From: Psychroflexus longus
GTDB taxonomy: Bacteria; Bacteroidota; Bacteroidia; Flavobacteriales; Flavobacteriaceae
Length of the DNA: 64,000 nucleotides
Reading direction: 5' to 3'
Assembly: GCF_020164595.1 (NCBI RefSeq)
Contig: NZ_JAIQZE010000001.1
Span: forward strand, 372,001-436,000
In this document: positions 54,494 through 61,804 of the stretch, piece by piece
How positions within the stretch are numbered: position 1 is the stretch's first letter
How the letters are laid out: every line of letters begins with the position of its first letter
The notes under the pieces: generated by a model
What the model was told of the DNA's origin: nothing
What the model saw: the letters and a program-made list of their open reading frames with translations, nothing else
Database searches by the model: none
Made by a program: the position numbers and the translations under genes

Positions 54494-55417
54494 CTATTCT
54501 GAAGTAATTATAAACCACCAGTCAAATTCAGAATTACCATCAGTTATTTTTAAAGTCATTTCATTAGGCTCAGAACGATCAAATATTTGATAACTGTGTG
54601 TTCCCGTATAGTATCCGATAAACCCTAGTCCTGATAGACTAATGGTTTCTGCACCACCAGGATTGATAAGTTGCCAAGTAGTTTGAAAATCATCCAAAGG
54701 TAAATTTTCTATATCTGCCCCATTAGGAGTTCCACCAGAACTTCCTAATTGATCAACATAAGCATCTCTACCAAAAACAGTTCCTGAAGTATCATCGTTA
54801 TTGACGTTTGTGATAAATGTAAAAGTACCGTCTGATTCAAAAATATAGCGATCATCATACATTCCTACACCAACTTTTTCTTCTGGCGCAACACCAAAAA
54901 ATTCAACAGGAATATTACCACCAACGGGACCTAAACCAAAATGACCAGGTACTGAAGATTTAATTCTCCACGTTTTTGAAGTGTCAGCGTCGGGATTATC
55001 AGGATCAAAATTATAAAGTTTAGTTTTTAATTCTACAGGTGGTTCATAGGTTGCTAAAACATCAACATCAAATGTTTCTGATGAAGAAACACCACCTTTA
55101 CCATAAGCTATCACTGAAATGGTATAAGTATTAACACCTAAAGTGGAAAATATAAAAGATGCTGATCCTGATGGGGCATTCTTTTTATTGGATTGGTAAA
55201 CGAAACCATAAGAGATTGCATTGTCTGCTTTAGCTGTAAATATAACTTCACCTGATCCATCACCATTAGGGTTTTCGCTATCAGCACCAATAATTTCTGC
55301 TGAAATATCAATATTGGATGGCGCTACGATTTCCCCAAACTGTTGATCGTCATCCTGGCAACCTACAACAAGGAGGAGAACCAGAAGACTTAAAATTATG
55401 TGATTGTATTTTTTCAT
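54494..55417 (-). CDS. Surface glycan-binding-like lipoprotein, SusE/F position
   Basis: The 307-residue lipoprotein has lipid at Cys20 (LLVVGC). Residues ~33-120 look like a PKD/Ig domain (VAPSNIDISAEIIGADSEN, YTISVIAYGKGGVSSSE). Residues ~145-307 form a separate beta-rich domain with KTWRIKSSVPGHFGLGP, DDRYIFESDGTFTFITN and ISLSGLGFIGYY, ending EFDWWFIITSE; I recall this domain from other beta-glucan loci but know no named family. It closes the susCD operon, 12 bp after the previous gene. The APSNID opening after the lipobox is shared with the neighbour at 55430. Binding of glucan is inferred. Confidence 0.78.
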   Translation of the reverse strand: MKKYNHIILSLLVLLLVVGCQDDDQQFGEIVAPSNIDISAEIIGADSENPNGDGSGEVIFTAKADNAISYGFVYQSNKKNAPSGSASFIFSTLGVNTYTISVIAYGKGGVSSSETFDVDVLATYEPPVELKTKLYNFDPDNPDADTSKTWRIKSSVPGHFGLGPVGGNIPVEFFGVAPEEKVGVGMYDDRYIFESDGTFTFITNVNNDDTSGTVFGRDAYVDQLGSSGGTPNGADIENLPLDDFQTTWQLINPGGAETISLSGLGFIGYYTGTHSYQIFDRSEPNEMTLKITDGNSEFDWWFIITSE

Positions 55418-55429
55418 TGTCTTAAAAAT

Positions 55430-57007
55430 TTAATTGTAAAAATAGAAGTTATCGATATAAACGGTATCGTCAGCATCTGCTTCAACTAGGTTATCAAAAA
55501 TTAACTGAGTAACAGCAGAAAGATCCATATCAAAATCAGCAAGTGGAATATCCACACTAACCCATTCTCCTAAAGTTAAAGCTCCAGCATTTTCTATATC
55601 TTCCTGAACTGGATCTAGTGCTGTATTAACTAGCTTAAGCCCAAGGCTTTCTGCATTAGGAGACCAATAGTCGAAATGGACATGTGTCATACTTGTTAAA
55701 TCAGTTGGATTACCATAATCTGTCACAATTCCTAAGAAATCAAAGTTTGTAAATAACATGGCATTATTTCCATCTACTGAAACCTCCTCATAGCCTGAAC
55801 CAGACCATACAGTTGGAAGCTCACTTACAGTAATTGAAGTATATGTATCACTATAAATTGAAATTACGTTTGATGCGTCTTGAGTAGGAACTGGAGCTGA
55901 TGTAGTTGGCTCTTGCGCTACTTCTTTTGAAAAATATAAGTTATCGATATAAACGGTAGCTCTGTTTCCTGCTGTGTCAAATAACAACTGAGTCACCTGA
56001 GATCTATCCATGGCATAATCTGCTAGAGGGAATTTTACACTCACCCACTGGCCTGAAGTAATAGATTCTACAAATTCCATATCTTCTTCGCCAATAACAG
56101 TATTGACTAATTTAAAACCTAGTGCAGAAGCATCGGGAGTCCAATAGTCAAAATGCACATAGTCCATATCTGTCAAATCAGTTGGATTCCCATAGTCCGT
56201 GACTATACCGGTAAAAGCAAGATTAGAATACTTAATAGTATTATCACCCTCAATTACAACTTCCTCAAAGTTAGTGTCTGACCACTCTGTTGGTAATTCA
56301 GTAACTGTAATTGGCGTGTATCTATCACTATAAATAGCTATAACATTAGGAGAAGGTTCCGATGGTCTTGGTGCAGGAACGACGGGTACTAAAATCTCTT
56401 CAACAAAAAAGTTTTCTTCTACATAAGTTGTAGTTTGTGATGCAGCACCCATAACTTCAACTGAAATCGTATACGATCCAGATTGTTGATACGTGTAAGA
56501 TAAAGTTTCCTCGATTGAACCACTAACTACAGACTCAACACCCTCTTCGCCAAAATCAACTTCAAAGCTTGTCGCAAAGTCAGCAGTGACAGAAACATTT
56601 ACAGTATTGGATTCTACGCCATCATTCTCGATAGTAACTTCAAGATTTTCGGGTGCATTAAAGGACACTTCTATAGGCTGGACTGATTCTGTTTGCCTAT
56701 CAGCCGCGTTCATAGCTACCAGGGTTAAATCAAAAGTACCTTCCGCGTAAATGTGTGAAAGTGATTCTCCAACGCTAATGGTATCTGAAAGTTCACTTCC
56801 ATCGCCAAAATCAGCATAAAAAAAGTTCACATTTTCAGCTTTAGGCAGGATAGTTACCAGTCCTGAATTATCTTGAGTAAAACTAATCTTAGCGTCAATA
56901 TTGGAAGGAGCCCCAATTGGTATATCTTGAAGACCCTCATCATCGGAACATGATACAGTAAACACTGTAATCATGAGTAGGTATAGTATTAAAAATTTCT
57001 TTTTCAT
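55430..57007 (-). CDS. Surface glycan-binding lipoprotein with two PKD-like domains and a duplicated module
   Basis: The protein has 525 residues with lipid at Cys20 (FTVSC). Residues 31-116 and 117-203 are two PKD/Ig-like domains (FYADFGDGSELSD, SGSYTISVEVMG). Residues 221-360 and 380-525 are two copies of one module: both start NVI(A/S)IYSD, share VTDYGNPTDLT and VHFDYW, and end in a (V)YIDN(L/F)YF strand. The duplication is inside one gene. Related modules occur at 34151 and 46960. It follows susD by 12 bp, the usual place for a SusE-like protein. The paired modules probably bind laminarin chains cooperatively; that is inference. Confidence 0.85.
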   Translation of the reverse strand: MKKKFLILYLLMITVFTVSCSDDEGLQDIPIGAPSNIDAKISFTQDNSGLVTILPKAENVNFFYADFGDGSELSDTISVGESLSHIYAEGTFDLTLVAMNAADRQTESVQPIEVSFNAPENLEVTIENDGVESNTVNVSVTADFATSFEVDFGEEGVESVVSGSIEETLSYTYQQSGSYTISVEVMGAASQTTTYVEENFFVEEILVPVVPAPRPSEPSPNVIAIYSDRYTPITVTELPTEWSDTNFEEVVIEGDNTIKYSNLAFTGIVTDYGNPTDLTDMDYVHFDYWTPDASALGFKLVNTVIGEEDMEFVESITSGQWVSVKFPLADYAMDRSQVTQLLFDTAGNRATVYIDNLYFSKEVAQEPTTSAPVPTQDASNVISIYSDTYTSITVSELPTVWSGSGYEEVSVDGNNAMLFTNFDFLGIVTDYGNPTDLTSMTHVHFDYWSPNAESLGLKLVNTALDPVQEDIENAGALTLGEWVSVDIPLADFDMDLSAVTQLIFDNLVEADADDTVYIDNFYFYN

Positions 57008-57019
57008 CTCTATTATGTA

Positions 57020-58537
57020 TTAGTAGTTTGCGTTTTGTTCCCAATTTCCTTGAGAAAATTGAATTTCTTCAAGTGGTACAGGGAAAACTTCATTTTTGTT
57101 TGGAGTAAATCCATCAATCACGTTAGCTGCTCTTCCAGTTCTTACTAAATCAAAGAAACGGTGTCCTTCACCTACAAGCTCTAGTCGTCTTTGAGTATAT
57201 ATCTCTTCGGTTAACTGACCTCCAGATAAGTTAACATTAGGCAAGCCTGCTCTGTTTCTAACTTGATTCACATAATTAAGAGCTAAACCATCATTGATGC
57301 CCCCTCTGTTTAGGGCTTCAGCTGCCATCAATAGAACATCTGCATATCGAATAGCTCTGTAATTGTTTGGTTGTGTCAAGTTAGCATCCCCTAAATTATC
57401 ATTTTGTCTAGGAATATACTTTCTATTGTAATAACCGGTATGACCTGTTGTAGGGTCTTGGTTTCCTATGGTGAAAGTCGCACCTGTGTCTGCAGCCCAA
57501 GCTTCAATGTTTAAGATAGAAACATCTCTTCTTAAGTCATCAGAATCAAAGGCATTATAAGTTTCTTCAGTAGGTAAATTAAAACCAAATCCAGATTCAA
57601 AGACAGGACCATTGTAGCCTCTTACGCCACTAAACCCTACCATTACATTACCTTCACTACATTGTAAACAGTCAAAACTAGCTCCTTGGGCTTGACCAGA
57701 ATATTGAATTTCAAATACAGATTCTGCACTATTTTCAGCTTCAAATTCAAAAAGGTCTTCGTATTCTTCATCACCTTCTGTTCCATACAAATGAAACTGT
57801 TGTGAACCAATAACTGCATCAAACAAAGGAGCTGCTAGATTAAACTCATCTTGGTACAAGTGTACCTTACCAAGAAGTGCCTGAGCAGAAGCTTTGGACG
57901 CTCTTCCTATTTCTAAAGCCTGAGAAGACATGTTCGGTATGGCCAGAGAAAGATCGTTCTCAATATATTCGTAAACTAAGTCAATTGATGTTCTAGGCAG
58001 AGATGTTTCTTCACCTAGTTCAAATTTACCTTCTGGCTTAATAGGAATAGCCCCAAACCATTTGACTAGTTCAAAATTGAAATAAGCTCTTAAAAAACGT
58101 GCTTCTGCAATAATCTGCTCTTTACCTTCAAATTCTATCTTATCAGCATTTTCAATGATATAAGATGCTCTGTAAACGCCAGCAAAATTGAAATCCCAAA
58201 TATCATCTAAGTTATTGTTATCCGGGGTATGAGCCATTCTATCTACCTGCTGCCATCCTACAACGTCGGTTGCACTTTCTCCTCCAGCATGTGTATTGTC
58301 TGATGCAATTTCTCCAAGAATCACATTGACATAAGTAGACTGCAAAATATCATAAGAGCCAATCAATGCATTTTGAAAGTCTTCTTCAGCCTCAAAAAAG
58401 TTTTCTGAGGTAAGTCGGTAAGGTGGTTCTAATTCCACAAAATCGTCTGAACATGACACTAAGGCTAACGCCATTAAAATCATGATCCATTGGTTATATA
58501 TTGTCTTTGCCATTTTCATTCGTTTAAAGTTTAACAT
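57020..58537 (-). CDS. susD: SusD/RagB family outer-membrane nutrient-binding lipoprotein
   Basis: SusD proteins form the lid of the SusC channel and bind the glycan. The 505 residues have a lipobox LALVSC (Cys29 from this start), the first-domain landmarks PPYRLTSENFFEAEEDFQNAL and NADKIEFEGKEQIIAEARFL-like helices, and the C-terminal block YADVLLMAAEALNRGG with RRLELVGEGHRFFDLVR. The start at 58537 overlaps susC by 14 bp; Met7 (58519) or Met9 would leave a short gap and also give good signal peptides. It is followed by two binding lipoproteins. Confidence 0.95.
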   Translation of the reverse strand: MLNFKRMKMAKTIYNQWIMILMALALVSCSDDFVELEPPYRLTSENFFEAEEDFQNALIGSYDILQSTYVNVILGEIASDNTHAGGESATDVVGWQQVDRMAHTPDNNNLDDIWDFNFAGVYRASYIIENADKIEFEGKEQIIAEARFLRAYFNFELVKWFGAIPIKPEGKFELGEETSLPRTSIDLVYEYIENDLSLAIPNMSSQALEIGRASKASAQALLGKVHLYQDEFNLAAPLFDAVIGSQQFHLYGTEGDEEYEDLFEFEAENSAESVFEIQYSGQAQGASFDCLQCSEGNVMVGFSGVRGYNGPVFESGFGFNLPTEETYNAFDSDDLRRDVSILNIEAWAADTGATFTIGNQDPTTGHTGYYNRKYIPRQNDNLGDANLTQPNNYRAIRYADVLLMAAEALNRGGINDGLALNYVNQVRNRAGLPNVNLSGGQLTEEIYTQRRLELVGEGHRFFDLVRTGRAANVIDGFTPNKNEVFPVPLEEIQFSQGNWEQNANY

Positions 58538-61500
58538 TTAGTCCAAGCGTATAGGTTCTTGGCAGCGGATAAAATCCAAGATCAATTCCTCCTCCAATTG
58601 GAGCTCCTGTAGAGGCTGTAGGATCGTATCCAGAGTATTCTGTAAAGGTAAATGCGTTATCAACTTTAGCATAAATTTTAACTCCATTGATACCAAAAGC
58701 CTTTAGGTTTTCTACAGGAACATTATAACCCAGAGAAATGGTTTGTATTCTTAAAAAAGAGCCGTCCTCAACAAAATAATCTGAAAATAACTTGTTGGCT
58801 GTAGCTGCAGTTGTTACACGAGGTTCTGTAGAAGAAGTCCCTGGACCTGTCCAGCGGTTTAATCGTCTGCTTAACATATTAACGTTGATCTGATCTCTTT
58901 CAAAATTTCTTACAATTTCATTGCCTAAGTTAGCAAATGAATAAGCGCTAAAGTCAAAGTTTTTGTAAGTAAAAGATAAATTAAGACCCATGGTTACATC
59001 TGGTATTGGGTCACCAATATATGTTCTGTCATCTTGACTTATAACCCCATCTCCGTTCGTATCGACGAACCTTAAATCACCAGGACTAGCTTCAACACCT
59101 GCAAGTTGGGATTGAGAAGGATGTGCCTCGACTTCAGCTTGAGACTGAAATATTCCATCAGTCTTAAGACCGTAAAAATATCCTAAAGGTAATCCTACTT
59201 CCATTCTGGATGGGGGTTGCTGTCCTACACTAAACTGCCCGCCTTCTAGAAACTCTGCACCGTTAATTTGAGTAACCTCGTTATTAATTGTACTTACGTT
59301 ATAATTGATAGAGAATGAGAAGTCATCACTAAAATCTTTGCTATAGCCCAATGTTGCTTCAAAACCAGTATTTTTAACTGTACCAGCATTGATAGTTGGA
59401 GCAGAACTTCCAGGAGCAGCTATACCAAATATACCTGAGGTTGGTATCCCTGGTATCAGAAGGTCCTCCCTTGTGTTATCGTAATAATCTAATGTGATAT
59501 CCAAGTCATTATTGAATAACTGAAGATCCAAACCTATATCCAATTTTTTAGCGGTTTCCCACTTTACAGCTGGATTAGCTAGGGGACCTAAAGCTTGCCC
59601 GGTAGTTAAACCTTGGTCTGGACCTAATAAATACTCTGCTTCACCACTCAGTACAGATAAAAAGAGAAAATCTCCAATCTGGTCGTTTCCAAGCTCACCA
59701 TAACTTGCTCTTAATTTTGCAAAATTTAAAAAATCACTGGTGCCAATAAAATCTTCTTCTGTTAACAACCAGCCTGCTGTCACCGATGGGAACCATGCAG
59801 TTGAATTATTAGGACCAAAATTTGACGAAGTATCTCTTCTTAATATGGCTGAAAACAAATATTTGTCTTGATAATCAAATTCAAATCTTGTGAAGTAAGA
59901 TAATCTTCTGAACTCGCTTACAAATGATCCGTTGGTTTGATTTCCTTCTCCAACACCAGTAGCAGAACCTAAGTCAGCAAAGTCATATCTGTTTCTTAAA
60001 ACACCTGTTCGAGAACCGAACAAACCTTCTCCATGAAACCTAAATACAGTTAAACCAGTTGTGTTTGTGACATCCAATTCATCGAAAAATGTTTTTTCTA
60101 TAGTATTGAACAAATCAAATGTGTAATCATAAAAATCTTGCTGATCCAAATCGACTTGATTGACAGGTCTGTTGAATACTTTCCCCGTTCCAAAATTAAA
60201 TTCAGGGAAAAATTGTCTGTTATTTAATTTGGAAGAATTAAAACCATATCGAGCAGTTAATTCAAAATCTTGAATGTACTCTAATTCAGCTACCACATTA
60301 CCACTTAAACGATTACTTTCAAAATCATTAAATGTATTATTGATTTGAGTAAGTGGATTTACTACTTCGTTTCCTAAGTCAATAGTTCCGTCTAAATTAT
60401 TTCTATTTTGATTAATGGTAGGAGCAATGTTCAAAGCATTGAACAAAACCGAGCCTAAACCAAATGAGTTAATTCCCTGGGATCTGTTATTTGTAAAAAT
60501 AACATTGGCCTGAATGTTCAAGTAATCCTTCACTTCAGTATTTATAGATAAGTTAGCCGTAGTACGTTTAAAATTTGATTTATCTGGAGCTACAATACCT
60601 TTTTGATCTAAATGGGAAGCACTAAACGAGTAATTTGTTTTTTCAGAACCACCTCTTATCGCAAAGTTATTACTAACCACTGAGCTTGTCTCTAAAACAG
60701 CATCTTGCCAATCTGTATCGTTTTCAATATTGTTAAGATTTGAAAAAGGCAAAGATTGTCCCGCATTAGCGTATTTTTCATTGATAAGCAGTGCATACTC
60801 ATTGCTGTTAAGCAAAGGAAGTTTTCTTGTTGTTTCCTGTAAACCTACATACGTGTTATATGTAATTTCTGGAGCCGTGTTTTTACTACCTTTTTTAGTT
60901 TCAATAAGAACAACACCGTTTGCACCGATAGAACCATAAATAGCAGCTTGTGCATCTTTCAATACCGTGATGGTCTCTATATCTTGTGGGTTTATGGAAT
61001 TAAGACCGCCGTCATATTGAAAACCATTAAGAATAATAAGAGGGGAACTGTTACCGTTGGTGGAGACACCTCTAATTCTAATGTTAGATTCAGCACCCGG
61101 AGATCCAGATTGTGGAGTTACATTGACACCTGCAGAAGTACCCTGTAAAGCAGTCGCTGCATTGACAGGCTCTAAATCTTGAATCGATTCAGAGTTTACT
61201 GTAGATACAGCCCCTGTCACTTTTCGCTTACTGCTTTTACCATAACCTATGACAACTACATCGTCTAGAGCCTGAGTGTCAGAAGTCAATTTAACATTAA
61301 AGTCTGAGGCTTCTGCAACCTTAATTTTCAGGGTTTTAAAACCTAAGTATGAGAAAACCAGAGTTGCATCGTTAGGGACAGACGATAAAGTGAAATTACC
61401 ATCAAAATCCGTTGTGGTTCCTGTAGAAGTTCCTTCAACTATTACGTTGACTCCTAATAAGGGCATTCCAGACTCAGCATCTGTAACACTTCCTTCAATG

Positions 61501-61568
61501 TCGTTTTCTTGTGAATATGTCCACATAGAAAGTAAACAAATTGTCGCTATCAAAAAGTTTTTAACCAT
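58524..61568 (-). CDS. susC: SusC/RagA family TonB-linked outer-membrane transporter
   Basis: This 1014-residue protein imports oligosaccharides over the outer membrane with TonB energy. A signal peptide (1-19) is followed by the carboxypeptidase-regulatory-like domain (GSVTDAESGMPLLGVNVIV, DFDGNFTLSSV). The plug carries the SusC signatures VVVIGYGKSSKRKVTGAV, RIRGVSTNGNSSPLI and ETITVLKDAQAAIYG. The rest is a 22-strand-type barrel ending PLPRTYTLGLNVKL. The length is normal. Its spacer toward the upstream regulator gene holds four half-sites, a palindrome and a -7 box. Confidence 0.97.
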   Translation of the reverse strand: MVKNFLIATICLLSMWTYSQENDIEGSVTDAESGMPLLGVNVIVEGTSTGTTTDFDGNFTLSSVPNDATLVFSYLGFKTLKIKVAEASDFNVKLTSDTQALDDVVVIGYGKSSKRKVTGAVSTVNSESIQDLEPVNAATALQGTSAGVNVTPQSGSPGAESNIRIRGVSTNGNSSPLIILNGFQYDGGLNSINPQDIETITVLKDAQAAIYGSIGANGVVLIETKKGSKNTAPEITYNTYVGLQETTRKLPLLNSNEYALLINEKYANAGQSLPFSNLNNIENDTDWQDAVLETSSVVSNNFAIRGGSEKTNYSFSASHLDQKGIVAPDKSNFKRTTANLSINTEVKDYLNIQANVIFTNNRSQGINSFGLGSVLFNALNIAPTINQNRNNLDGTIDLGNEVVNPLTQINNTFNDFESNRLSGNVVAELEYIQDFELTARYGFNSSKLNNRQFFPEFNFGTGKVFNRPVNQVDLDQQDFYDYTFDLFNTIEKTFFDELDVTNTTGLTVFRFHGEGLFGSRTGVLRNRYDFADLGSATGVGEGNQTNGSFVSEFRRLSYFTRFEFDYQDKYLFSAILRRDTSSNFGPNNSTAWFPSVTAGWLLTEEDFIGTSDFLNFAKLRASYGELGNDQIGDFLFLSVLSGEAEYLLGPDQGLTTGQALGPLANPAVKWETAKKLDIGLDLQLFNNDLDITLDYYDNTREDLLIPGIPTSGIFGIAAPGSSAPTINAGTVKNTGFEATLGYSKDFSDDFSFSINYNVSTINNEVTQINGAEFLEGGQFSVGQQPPSRMEVGLPLGYFYGLKTDGIFQSQAEVEAHPSQSQLAGVEASPGDLRFVDTNGDGVISQDDRTYIGDPIPDVTMGLNLSFTYKNFDFSAYSFANLGNEIVRNFERDQINVNMLSRRLNRWTGPGTSSTEPRVTTAATANKLFSDYFVEDGSFLRIQTISLGYNVPVENLKAFGINGVKIYAKVDNAFTFTEYSGYDPTASTGAPIGGGIDLGFYPLPRTYTLGLNVKL

Positions 61569-61728
61569 ATCATAAATTATTTAACGTAAATCTAATTTTT
61601 CATAAACTCTATAAACAGATTTGGACATTACAAAAAAACTACAGAAAGTTAAATGCATATATTTAATAGGCATTAAATACTGATAGGTGTTGATTTTATT
61701 GACACCTCAAGAGATGTTAAAATTACAA

Positions 61729-61742
61729 CTACATCGATGTAG
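61729..61742. promoter_or_regulatory. Perfect 14-bp palindrome CTACATCGATGTAG in the susC control region
   Basis: CTACATCGATGTAG is its own reverse complement and lies 7 bp downstream (in susC direction) of the TATTTTTG box. It could be an operator for a symmetric dimer such as a LacI-type repressor, or chance. Confidence 0.4.
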
Positions 61743-61748
61743 AACTTA

Positions 61749-61756
61749 CAAAAATA
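61749..61756 (-). promoter_or_regulatory. Candidate -7 box for susC
   Basis: The minus strand reads TATTTTTG, an exact TAnnTTTG match. The tandem half-sites begin 6 bp upstream, in the place where a -33 element would be, which fits an activator-dependent promoter. It would give a long leader of about 175 bp. A second T-rich string nearer the gene (61627-61644) is an alternative. Confidence 0.45.
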
Positions 61757-61762
61757 GCTTAA

Positions 61763-61801
61763 TGTATAGGTAATGTATAGAAAAATATAGCTCATGTATT
61801 G
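61763..61801. promoter_or_regulatory. Tandem half-sites upstream of susC, candidate activator binding region
   Basis: On the plus strand TGTATAG occurs at 61763 and 61774, with weaker copies AATATAG (61784) and TGTATTG (61795). Spacings are 11, 10 and 11 bp, close to one helical turn. The first pair, TGTATAGGTAATGTATAG, matches the element at 51783 at 17 of 18 bases. The last copy ends 4 bp before the stop of the regulator gene. Confidence 0.65.
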
Positions 61802-61804
61802 GTG

